Shown here: piece after piece, positions 45,385-55,465 of the stretch | Position numbering within the stretch: position 1 is the stretch's first letter | How the letters are laid out: each line of letters starts with the position of its first letter | Origin: Larus michahellis | Lineage: Eukaryota > Chordata > Aves > Charadriiformes > Laridae | Length of the DNA: 64,000 nucleotides | Direction of reading: 5' to 3' | Assembly: GCF_964199755.1 (NCBI RefSeq) | Contig: NC_133913.1 | Location: 7,666,201-7,730,200 of the forward strand | Made by a program: the position numbers and the translations under genes | Notes under the pieces: generated by a model | The model's input: the letters and a program-made list of their open reading frames with translations, nothing else | The model's database searches: none | What the model was told of the DNA's origin: nothing

Positions 45385-45788
45385 CAGTGCACGCAAAAAT
45401 TCACACACATGAGCACAACCACACACGTCAGCTTACACACACCCAAAGAGCAACTCATTCCTGTGCACTTATAACGAGGTGTGTGCACACGTTTCCAAAG
45501 GAGCCCATGTCCATAGCAACATGCATGGCCACTCCCCCCACCAACAGGTACACACAAATATTCACACACATACATGTTTATATGTATGCATGCTCCTGCA
45601 CGCATGCATTTGCATACAGATGACATTCATGCTCCTCTACACAGATGCACACACACCTAAGCACACATCTGCACACACCTACGCCCACACAATTACGTAT
45701 ATGCAGAGCAGTCACACACATTCGTGCTCTCCTGCATGAAGGCACGTGTGTGTGCTATAACACATACACACTCATGGACACAACTGCC

Positions 45789-45827
<39 letters not shown>

Positions 45828-45900
45828 AACATTTGTGCACACTCATATTTGCATGTGTATTACACATGTGTGTGCGAATGCAGACATGAGCACAGCCAGA
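45385..45900. repeat. CA-rich simple repeat with pure (AC)16
   Basis: Partner of 23615-23945. It contains an uninterrupted AC run at 45792-45824 that copy A lacks. Confidence 0.92.
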
Positions 45901-45959
45901 GGAACATATACTTGAGCACAATCATGCACACACTCCACGGAGAAGCAGGACCCCTGACA

Positions 45960-47780
45960 ACAGCTCTCAGCCCCTCGAGAGGACTCCAGGCAAGTCCTTC
46001 AGACCCTACAGGTAAGTATGAGCGAATGAGTCACTGGCCAGCCCCATCACCTTTAGTGAGCTCAAGGGTTTGGCAGGGGTTCAGTCAGCTTCTTTCTCAC
46101 TGTAAGACACAGAGAAGCCACAGCAGAGTCCAAGCTGTCATGGCCTTTCCAGCCATTGAGCCTCTCCACGTCTCAGGTCTGCGTGTGAAGGAAAAGATAA
46201 AAACTAGAGAACATCCCCATTGCTGCAGCCCAACAAAGAATTCCCACATTACAATCAAAAAAAAAATAAAATCCTGCAGTGTTGGAAGCTCCTGCCTGGC
46301 CTTGTTGATCTGCTCAAGGGTCTGGGCCCAGCCTCTGCCCTTGCAAAGGGAGCAGTGCCACAGTAACACACTCATGTGGCAGCAGAAGGGTATGTCTCTG
46401 GGACAAGCCAGCCTCCCCTCAGGCTACAGACACTGAGGCTGGGACATCAGAAGTGATGCAGTAGTGAACCTGTCTCCAGACTCACTTGAAGGGAAATACC
46501 CTCTCTTCAAAAGGCAGAGAAAGGCAGAAGCAACATCCATTTGCAGAGCAGATGAGAACATGGTTTGGCTACCCTGGGAATGTTCATGCATTCTTTTGAT
46601 ATTTTCCCCAGTTTTAATGGCTGTGCTGGCCTTTTTTCCTCTTGTGTTTTGCATGCAGGTGCAGGGGGTGTCATTGCCTGTAGCGAGAGGGTGCTGCCTG
46701 CAGAACATAAGGGTTCATTCCCACTCATGCCAATCCCTGGCCCCATTCCTGTCCCCATGCTGAAGAGGGGATGCCCCTTCCCTGGGCTTGTTTGCAGGGA
46801 AGGGGGGATGCCACCATGTTCACCCCCACACCATCCCCGCACCATTTGCTGCCCACACCCCTTTGTGCTGCTGCACCTGCATCTCACACAGGGCTGCTGC
46901 TTCAGCTCCAAACATCCCCACGTCCACTTCAAGCATGGTACAATCAGCCAAGCACAGCACCAATTTCCCTTTTCTTTGCTCTACCCCATGTTTCTTGAAA
47001 CATGTTACTACTTCAGGTGGGCTGGGACATTCAGGAAATTCCTCGTCAATTTTCCAATTCACCGGGAAAACCACCTAGGCCAAGTGTCTTGTGATGGCCC
47101 CCCATGACTGTGTGTGGGGCCAGCCAGGCATTCGGTCTGTCTCTTCTTCACTGTCCTTTCTCTGCAGGGGCATTTCCCACTGGGACCTGCTGACTACACC
47201 AAATATTTTGCTGCTCATTTGCAGAATAAAATCAATCAGACTCTGAAAAGTATCCCTTAAAATGCCAGTTCTCAAACTAAGACTATGAAGAAAGAGAAGG
47301 CAGTATAGAGGATCCTATGTCCTTCGGATGCTGGAGCCCTATGTGCTGCCAAATCGGCACCTCTAATCAGGGCACAGCATGCCATGCAGGTCCTGCCCAT
47401 GAAAGGGTTACCCCATTCCAGTCCATCAAGTTTTAGAGGATTTTCATAAAAGAAAACAGCTCTATTCATCATTTCTGCTTTCAAACAGAAACAATGTTCA
47501 CACAAGAACCTCATACCGTATACTTAGATAGAGGCAAGGACATGCAGGTAGTGCAATCACTGGCACCGAGCAGGAGCTGCCTACAGGCTCATCGGTTACA
47601 ATCTAGTGGCTGAGTTTATCCTCTGGCCAAGGGATTTGTGCAGCACAACACAGCTGTGAAGGCCAAGCTCTGCCTGTAGCACAGCACAGCAGAGGCCAGG
47701 GCCTCTTCAGGTTACATGGGTCACTAACTCCTTGATGTACAGTGATCTTTGGGTTAGGGTGACAGGACCCTGCCAGTTGT
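45960..47780. other. flank before the OR fragment, partly duplicated
   Basis: 46060-46480 is similar to 7090-7500 and 13820-14000 (gagctcaag, gagaacatcc, gggacaagccag). 47240-47480 is similar to 14030-14220. The block 46500-47240 has no recognised feature. Confidence 0.55.
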
Positions 47781-48071
47781 TTACTTCATGTGAAGATATA
47801 CCAACTCTTGAACCTGCTCAGAGCAGCTTTCCCATCCTTCTTCCTTAGGGTGTAAACCAAGAGGTTGAGCAGGGGAGTAAGAAGGATGTAAAGAAGAGCC
47901 ACTGCTCTGCCTAGTGGCCCTTTGAAGGGACCTCCCATGTAGGTGGAGACACACGGGCCATAGAAACAGACCACGGCAGTGAAATGGGAAGCACGGGTTG
48001 AGAGAGCTCAGTGCCTGCCTTCTGCAAAGCAGAACCCCAGCGTGATTAAAATCACTGTGAAAAAAGAACAA
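47781..48071 (-). pseudogene. olfactory receptor fragment, TM6-TM7
   Basis: The minus strand reads VCFYGPCVSTYMGG and GRAVALLYILLTPLLNLLVYTLRKKDGKAALSRF (TM7 with the YTLR.K end). It is a truncated relative of the OR pseudogene at 14250-14900. No upstream helices are found. Confidence 0.82.
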
Positions 48072-48329
48072 CCTCTGTCAACAATGCCCTTAGTTTGAAG
48101 TGTAAAACCCGCATGGATCCTGTGCCCTTTTCCTACCTTTACAAGATCTCCTCACTTGCCCAGCCAAATTAGAGTTCACGCCAAGAGCCAGTAGCAGGGC
48201 TCTGGCAGTGCTTTGGCCAAAGGGCTTCCTCATCTGTCAGAAGAAACACCATCTCTCCCTCTTTTATAAGGACAATTGCAGACGGTATCATTATTGTGAA
48301 GAATTACTTAGCTCCAATTAATCCAGCCT

Positions 48330-48880
48330 CAATGCATTCAGCAGCACGTGTGACATTTCCCAACTACTCCTGCCAATGCCTACCGTCCATGGTGCCTGGA
48401 TTAGGCCATGGAGGGGAGAGGAAGGTGGAGTAGCAGCTATGGGCCATCCCAAGGGCTGTTCCCTGCTTTATCACTCCTGCCATTTCCAGAGCAACTCATC
48501 TTCTCGAGGCCCACACTGACTGCCTGACAGCCCAGCAAATTTCCAGCCATAGCAAGAGGAACACCCTTCTCCAAGAGCTCTTGGGGTTGCTGACACCTCA
48601 GGGCCTCCTGCCTTCCTGGGGCATTTGTGAGCAGAGATATCAGACTGATGGTCACTGGCAGCAGAGCAGCTCAGGCTATCTTCCTCTGCTTCAAGGTTTG
48701 GTGCCCAAAAGTAGGAGCCACTGCAGGCTGTCCCAATCTCCCACTCCTCTGCAAATGGTGACAGGTCTCCTTGTGCCCTCACCCCTTTCCACCCCAGAGC
48801 AACACCCTTCTCCTTCGGTAGCTTGGAGAATGTCCACAGAGGGAAGGACACCATGGAGGCCAGGCTTGAATGCAGCAGAA
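48330..48880. repeat. cassette copy: keratin K3 3' flank
   Basis: Homologous to 25370-25920, starting at ccagcctcaatgcattcagc. No gene. Confidence 0.82.
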
Positions 48881-48881
48881 C

Positions 48882-48887
48882 TTTAAT
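48882..48887 (-). promoter_or_regulatory. K3 polyadenylation signal ATTAAA
   Basis: Same context as for K2, about 335 bases past the stop. Confidence 0.7.
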
Positions 48888-49220
48888 GAGCCCAAAGAGG
48901 GAAACAAAGTCACTCCAGGTGGGGGCCGCAAGTTCATGGAGCCCTGGCAGCCACGGAAACTCTGCGGTCCTTAACCACAGAGAAGTTCTTGCACGATGTC
49001 TGTCTGCCTGCCCCATAGAGGAAGAGGAGACAGAGGGTACCCACCAGGCTGGCATTAGTGGGACCATGCTGCAAAGGGGAACCAAAGCAAATAAAGAAAA
49101 TGGAGAGAAAAGCAAAGCCCTTCAGCTACACCGAAAACACATCCTAAATCTCAATCCCTTGCCCAGCATCATGTTCTGCGTTGCTCGAGGTGTCTCCCTG
49201 GGGCTTTCCCAGCATCTTTA

Positions 49221-49523
49221 TCAGAGGAGGCACCTTCTGCCACTGTAGCGTCTGGAAATGCCAGAGAGGTCACAGCACCCAGAGGTGATGGGCACTCCAT
49301 CACAGCTGAGGATGCTGCCAACAGCAGCAGAGGTGGAGGATCCCACAACGGTGTTCTGTGGGAAGGAGCTGAGGATGGGGCCAGGCAGGGTCACCACCAC
49401 AGCAGGAGGCTCAATGACGACGGTGGAGTTCTGGCACTGCCTGACACAGGGCTCGTTGCAGCTGTTGGCCAGTGGGGTCGGGCCACAGGGCCGGCAGGGC
49501 AGGCACTGGTTGTAGCAGGACAT
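49221..49523 (-). CDS. feather beta-keratin K3 (100 aa), protein identical to K2
   Basis: Same organisation as K2: MSCYNQC head, [14 protein letters not shown] hallmark, [20 protein letters not shown] core, and a Cys-rich tail ending GRRCLL. The intron acceptor is at 49545. Identity at protein level with one silent base change shows recent duplication, gene conversion or both. The gene lies head to head with V2c. The leader ATG of V2c is about 1 kb upstream of the keratin TATA box. Confidence 0.96.
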   Translation of the reverse strand: MSCYNQCLPCRPCGPTPLANSCNEPCVRQCQNSTVVIEPPAVVVTLPGPILSSFPQNTVVGSSTSAAVGSILSCDGVPITSGCCDLSGISRRYSGRRCLL

Positions 49524-49544
49524 GTCTCGAGTGTGGATATGCAC

Positions 49545-49885
49545 CTGGGAGAGGATCAGGGAGGAAGAGAGCACAAGGGTGGGTGAGGAGCAGCCTGTTA
49601 GGAAAAGAGCCACGACCACTTCTGGGTGGGGAGCTGGCAGCTCAGCCAGGAGACACACAGTTTTCATCACCCTATATTGAGCAGCCTGGCCTGGAGTGAC
49701 TCTCTCCTAGTCTGTAGACCAAAAGCCCCTCTGCCACATCCCAGCCTCTCTCTACCCTTCTCCACACTTCCCTCTAGCATGACAAGAACATGCAAACCAC
49801 AAGACAGGAGAAAGCCAAGATCAGCTGAGAGGTCCATTGAGGAGATGTCACTTTGGAAGAGAAGGAGAAGGCGCTGCAGACTCAC
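49545..49885 (-). other. K3 intron in 5' UTR
   Basis: Donor CCAG|GTGAGT (exon 1 last base 49886), acceptor cctctcccag|GTGCAT. It is 341 bases, 12 longer than in K2. Confidence 0.88.
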
Positions 49886-49920
49886 CTGGTTCCCAAGGAG
49901 AAGGAGGCCAGAGAAGTGCA
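49886..49920 (-). other. K3 non-coding exon 1 (5' end approximate)
   Basis: Minus strand ...ggcctccttctccttgggaaccag, between the TATA box and the donor. Confidence 0.7.
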
Positions 49921-49944
49921 GGAGAGAGCAGGGACTTGGGCTGG

Positions 49945-50080
49945 CTTTTATACCTGCCCTTCATTGCCGCAGCACCAGAGGCACCCTTTGCAGAGGTAAC
50001 AATTTTTGCACAAGCTCATCTTGAATGCAAACCATCACAGCTAATGATATGGGCTGTGCTTTGGTTTCCTGCACTGTTGC
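49945..50080 (-). promoter_or_regulatory. K3 promoter with TATAAAAG box
   Basis: TATAAAAG at 49952-49945 on the minus strand. Proximal region as in K2. Confidence 0.88.
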
Positions 50081-50089
50081 CTTTTCATT

Positions 50090-50740
50090 TCCAGAGTTGC
50101 TCCATGCCCATTCCCCAGTGAAGGCTTCCTGTGATCACTGGGACGAAAGGCCCCAGGATTTCCAGGGCAGGAATGCAGCAGTGCAAGGCAGAAGAGTCAG
50201 CTCAAGTGCGGTATGGTTCCAGGGCAGGAAAGACATGTCAGCTTGGGTCACCTGTTGGGGCTGTTTGAAATGTTGTTCTCAGGACAAATCTTCAGCCAGC
50301 CTCAGCTGGCAGCCCATGGGCTCCTGTGCAGGAGAACCTGCCATGTCCTTCTCTTTCCCTCACTCCTCAGCTCACCCTCGTCGTCACTTGATGTTGCTTC
50401 CCGAGATGTTCTGCTGATAGTTTTTGGTCCCAGCCTGCCTAACACTGCCCCGTTCCCAGGGGTCCTCAGCAGAGTCCATGGTTCACGGTGTTCCTATGTG
50501 TGTTCTTATCTTTTGTGTACTTGTAAGTAGCCAGGTTTTTTGTGCCTATACACGGGAGCACAAATTTGTGCCCAAGCCTCTGTGTGTGTGTCCCTGTGTA
50601 TCATCAAGAGGGCATGTGCTGGTTATGGCAGGGATACTGTCCACTGCTCTCTCCATGAGCACCACAGAGCAGCAGGTTCCCAGGGTCAGAAGGATCCTGA
50701 GTGCAGTGGAGTGGTGATGGCATCAGCCTGCTGGAGATGT
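50090..50740. repeat. duplicate of 27150-27760, fused to the V2 5' flank
   Basis: Follows 27150-27760 until cctgctggagatgtgt. At about 50737 it switches to sequence like 34265 (aaactggtacccgtgcggag). The block seen at 27.9-28.6 kb is missing, so the keratin promoter and V2c are close together here. Confidence 0.85.
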
Positions 50741-50949
50741 GTGGTGGGAAACTGGTACCCGTGCGGAGCCCCTGAGCGCTCTGAGCCCGGGCGAGCCCCC
50801 GAGCGGCGCCGGCGCAGGGCTGAGCCCCGGGGCGGAGCTGGCGGCGGCGCAGAGGAGGGGAGAGGAGGCGGCGGAGAGGAGGCGGCGCGGCCGGAGCAGA
50901 GAGCCGGGGCTGGCGGGGGGCAGCGAGGCGCGGGCGGCGGAGCGGCGGG

Positions 50950-52147
50950 ATGCGGCGGTGCCGGGGCGCAGGGCTGGCAGGGCTGGCCGCGCTGCTGCTG
51001 GGTGCGTGGGGCTGGCGGCGGTGGATGGGGCCAGGGCTGTGCCCGGTGGGTTCCCCGGGAAGCCCAGCACCAACTCTTCCCTCTCCTTCTTCAGCCTCTC
51101 TTTCCCCCTCCTGCGTTTGCCATCTTTTGTGCCCCTTCCCAACCCCCTAGTCCCCTCTTTCTGTTCTTCCTCTTTCTTCCCCACCTCTGTCGGTACGAGA
51201 CTCCTTGCATGTACACCTGATTTTTCATGCACCCTCTCCTTCCCCTGTGCATTCTGCAGTTCTTATTGCCCTCAATATAGACCTCTCTCCTTCACTGTAA
51301 CAAGCCCTCTCCCTGTCTGTTCTTTATCCACTCACGCACTCATATTCTGACTCATCTCTCCATGCATCTACCATCTCCAAAGCCTCTTCCTACTCCTCAA
51401 GACCCCTCTCTCATCTTTCCCTCTGCTTCCTTCATATCCATAACCACAAATTGTCTTTTCTGCACCGTGCCATTATTCCATATATCCTCTCATCCCTCTG
51501 TGCTTTCTGCATTTATTCTTCTTCTCAGTTCAGCCCTTCATCCTTCACTGTAGCACATCCAACTCTCCTGTCTCCTCCTCTTCTCGCTACCCACGCGTCC
51601 ATCCACCCATGCATCCATCCCTCCACCTGGCTTTCATTCTAGCTCTGTATGCATCCATTACAAAGTCCCTTGCAGACTTGTCCCCTTGCTCCACAAACCC
51701 ACACGAGGATCACTCTCGATGCCCACTTGGTCCCCATTTGTTCCAGTGCAGCACTATCCACATGCCACTCTTTCTGACGATTTTTCTGGCAAAAGAGCCA
51801 TCAGACCTGAGTGATCTTTGGTGATCTTTGGCCTTTTCTTATACTTTCTCAGCAGTGGCTGTGGGCAGAGCCCAGGTGCTGCAGGAGCCGTCAGCAGAGA
51901 CCACCGAGGGCATCGGCATCAGCATCAACTGCTCGCACCCCAACATAAAGCCTTACGACTCCATCCACTGGTACCGTCAGCTCCCGGGACGAGGCCCCGC
52001 GCTGCTCCTGAGCACTCTCAAAGACTCCAAAGAGCTGCGGGACCCGCCGGGGCGGCTGTGGGTGTCGGCAGACCGCCGCTCCAGCGCCCTGTGGCTCGCC
52101 CGGCCCCGGCGCGGGGACGCGGCGGTGTATTACTGCGCCCTGGGAGA
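50950..52147 (+). CDS. TCR alpha/delta V segment V2c (leader + V exon)
   Basis: Leader exon 50950-51001 (MRRCRGAGLAGLAALLL, donor GG|GTGCGT), intron 51002-51852, V exon 51853-52147 after acceptor tactttctcag. It reads AVAVGRAQVLQEPSAETTEGIGISINCSHPN (first Cys), DSIHWYRQLPGRGPALLLSTLKDSKELRDPPGRLWVSADRRSSALWLARPRRGDAAVYYCALGD. Both exons are open. Framework 1 differs clearly from V2a/V2b (VLQEPS for VQQQQ), and the intron is unlike theirs in part. The second half of the exon and the CpG-rich 3' flank are almost the same, a pattern compatible with gene conversion of the 3' part. Confidence 0.92.
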
Positions 52148-52186
52148 CACGGGGAGAGGAGCCGGGGCTGCGGCCGGGCAGGAACC
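52148..52186 (+). promoter_or_regulatory. V2c recombination signal sequence (23-RSS)
   Basis: Heptamer CACGGGG, 23-base spacer, nonamer GCAGGAACC at 52178-52186, same as V2a and V2b. Confidence 0.87.
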
Positions 52187-54400
52187 GGCGCGGGCGGGGC
52201 CGGGCGTGTGTGTCGGGGCCGGGGGGACAGCCCCGGATGGGCCCGCCAGGGGGCGCTGCCGCTCCGCCCGCCGGGGCCGCCTCGCCCCAAACGGCCCCCC
52301 GCCCGGCCCCGCGCCCCGGGCCGCTTCCCCCGCCCGACCGGCCCCGGCCCTGGCCCCGGCAACCCCGCACGCCCAGCGGGACGCACACAGAAATCCCCCG
52401 CCACACTGACGCCGCCGCCGGGGCAGGAATGGTGCCCGGAGCGCTGGCCGTGTCCGGCGGGGCCCGGCAAAGAGCGATGGCAGCCGCCGGCCCCGCTGGC
52501 GCCCGGCCGGGAGCAGCGTCTTTCTGCTCCGCACAGGGCGGCGGGCGGCAGAGATCCTCCTGCCCACGGGCAGCCGCCCAGCCCTCGCTCCTGCCGCACG
52601 GACCGCCCACTGCTGACATGGAACAAACGGGGCCTCTTCTGAGCCTCTTGACTTTCCCCACGAGGATGCCGAGGGAACCCTGAGCAGCTGCTTTCGTCTG
52701 CTCTGCAACCACGGGGACTCCAGGGCGCAGTTGCCAATGCCAAATGGTCCTTAGAAAAGGACAGCCAGAAAGGGTTTCTTATTGTGTTACTCTCTGAAAG
52801 CTCAGATATACAATTGAAAACTGAGTCCTCCAGCTCCAGGTTTTCGCAGATCTTTCATAGTGTTCCTGCTAGCCTTACAAAGTCATTGCAGGGGTCAGGA
52901 GTTGAAGCTCCCCAGCAGCAGAAGAAGGGCATGTCAAGGTCAGAGGCACCTTCAAGCGCTCCCCACAGGGCCTCAGTGTTGAGACCATGAGCTTGTTTGA
53001 CAGGATTCAGCACCTTTGGAATTGAGGCCCAGGAGACAGGGCAAAATGCTTAGCCTGGACACACTGAGCACAGCCTCAAGGCATGCCAGGTTCCTCCTTG
53101 AGGAGTGAGTCAGAAAGGGATTTGCTGAGTTGCCCTCAGGGGCTGGAGGTCTGAGGGGAGTGAGAGCTGGCAGGAGCCTCTGGCAAGAGACTGTGGGCTC
53201 CAGCCAGTCCCTGGGGAACCCTGTGTGGCTCGAATAGCTGACAGAGATGGTCAAGCCCAAGGGCAGACGCTTCTGAGGAAGAGTGAAGGATCAGCCTAGC
53301 TTCTTGTCCTATCTGGACTTGATAACCATGTTTCCAGGCAACTCTTGGCAGGTGACAAACAAGGTAGAGCAACAGGCATGGCCAGGTCAGTACACGCATC
53401 ATGGTCACATGGCCCCTCTCACCTCTTTTTCCACCTGTCTTCCCATGCTTGCTCCTGGCCAAATTGCCTTGATCCTTCCCTTTCATTGTCTCTGCTGCTT
53501 CGCTTAAGCATCCCATGTCATGCACAATCCAGAATTCATCCACAAGGCATTTTATTGCCTCGTAGGCAAAAACACCCCTGAATTTAGAAGATGATCCTCT
53601 TTTCTCACCCTTCTGGAGGGAGTCATCCCCAGGCAAAGAAGTAACCAGAATACCTGAAGGGATGGGGAATAGATGTCTGTGATGAAGATGATTGTGCCAG
53701 AAGTCTTCAGCACACCTGATGTCTCAGGTGGTGTGCCTGACTCTGGGTGGGATATTTGTAGGAGATGCTGTTTCCAGGGACGTTTATTTCCCTTGAAGGG
53801 CCTCATCCGTGGCCTGGGAAGAAGGCCAATAATATGCCTATGGGGACAGGGAGACAAGCACCCGTTTCCTGTTGCGTTTTGGCTGCTCCTGGTTCTACCT
53901 CCTTTCAGCTAGTGCCAAGGGAAAAGGAGCACATTGCGGGCTACAAAAGGGCCTATCTCCAACCCCAGGAGAGGTGGGTGCAGGCCCCTGTCTCCAGCTG
54001 GTCACTGGAAGGCAGGAGAAGTTCACCACGGACACTCCTCCCGTGTTTGGGGCAGTTTGTCTGGTTGTGATCTCCAGAAGGAGCAAAAAGCAGGAAAACA
54101 GCCTGCAGCCTCCTGTTGCCCGACAGCAGACTGTTTGATAAGACAAGAAGGTAAAGGGGGTGGGACGGGTGAGGTTATGTCCCTCCAGATGCTGTGAATC
54201 CTGAGTTATGGAGCATGAGGCGGAGATCAAGGTGGGCCTAGGCACACAGTGCAAATTCTGCCCATGCTGAGATTCATTTTAGGCATTGTCATCTCTGGAG
54301 TTTTCATGGCATTCCCTTAGAAATAAACCACTCCCACTTTCTGCTGTTCAGCAAAAGAAAGCACAGCATTTCACTTCTAGATCTAGACAAGGATGTGTTT
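52187..54400. other. 3' flank of V2c and unassigned DNA
   Basis: CpG-rich and conserved with the other V2 flanks to about 52615. 52780-53300 shows diffuse similarity to 35930-36500. 53300-54400 has no recognised feature. A short stretch near 54185 resembles the flank before the OR pseudogene at 14.1 kb. Confidence 0.55.
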
Positions 54401-54401
54401 C

Positions 54402-55465
54402 ACAGAATCACAGAATTTCAGAGTTGGAAGGGACCTCTAGATATCATCTAATCCAACTCCCCTGCTAAAGCAGGATTGCCTAGAGCACATTACTCAGAAC
54501 TGCATCCAGGCGGGTCTTGGAAGTCTCCAGAGGAGGGGACTCCACAACCTCCCTGGGCAGCCTGTTCCAGTGCTCTGTCACCCTCACCGTAAAGAAGTTT
54601 TTTCTCATATTTGATCAGAACTTCCTACGTTCCAGCTTGTGCCCATTACCCCTCATCCTGTTATTGGGAACCCCTGAAAAGAGCCTGGCACCATCCTCCT
54701 TCAACCCACCCTTTAGATATGTATGCCATAATAAGGTCTCCCCTCAGCCTTCTCTTCTCCAGGCTAAAGAGTCCCAGCTCTCTCAGCCTTTCCTCAGAAG
54801 GGAGGTGCTCCAATCCCTCACTCATCTTTGTTGCCCTACGCTGGACTCTCCCCAGTAGTTCCCTGTCTCTCTTGAACTGGGGAGCCCAGAACTGGACGCA
54901 TTATCCCAGTTCTGGCCTCACCAGTGCAGAGGAAAGGGGGAGAATGACCTCCCTTGACCTGCTGGCCGCGCTCTTCCCTGTGGAGCCCAGAATTCTGTTG
55001 GCCTTCTTGGCAGCAAGGGCACATTGCTTGCTCATGGATAATTTGCTGTCTACCAAGACCCCCAGATCCTTTTCTCCAGAACTGCTTTCCGGGAGGTCCA
55101 CCCCTAACCTATATTGGTGCCTGACATTCTTCCTCCCCAGGTGCAGGACCCTACACTTGTCCTTGTTGAACCTCATTACGTTCTTCTCTGCCCAGCTCTC
55201 CAGCCTGTCTAGGTCACACTGGATGGCAGCACGGCTATCTATCTGGGGTGTCAGTCACCCCAACAAGTTTGGTATCATCAGTGAACTTGCTGAGGACACA
55301 CTCTGTCCCCTCCTCCAGGTCATTGATGAATATGTTAAACAATACTGGTCCAAGTATTGACCGCGGGGGGACACCACTGGTTGTGGGCCTCCAACTCAAC
55401 CCTGCTCCATTAATCGCAACCCTCTGGGTCCTGTTACACAGCCAGCTCTCAATCCACCTCACTGT
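54402..55465 (-). mobile_element. CR1 LINE, 5'-truncated (minus)
   Basis: The 3' end at 54402 begins cacagaatcacagaatttca. On the minus strand it reads back through LPGEVVESPPL-type 3' coding sequence, [42 protein letters not shown] and [34 protein letters not shown]. It stops within the RT, with several frame breaks. Confidence 0.93.

Larger units (their letters stand above)
34100..50740. repeat. segmental duplication copy B
   Basis: Partner of 16100-28600. B alone has the young CR1 (39106-40980). It also has 35836-36522, 42960-44690 and 46000-48330, which look ancestral because related sequence exists elsewhere in the window. Confidence 0.9.

Noticed and set aside
16461-52186. Immunoglobulin light-chain V genes instead of TCR
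   Set aside because: IgL V genes also use 23-RSS, but WYQQ/WYRQ with CAV/CALG ends, three unrelated families and OR neighbours fit TRA/TRD better. Not formally excluded without J-C.
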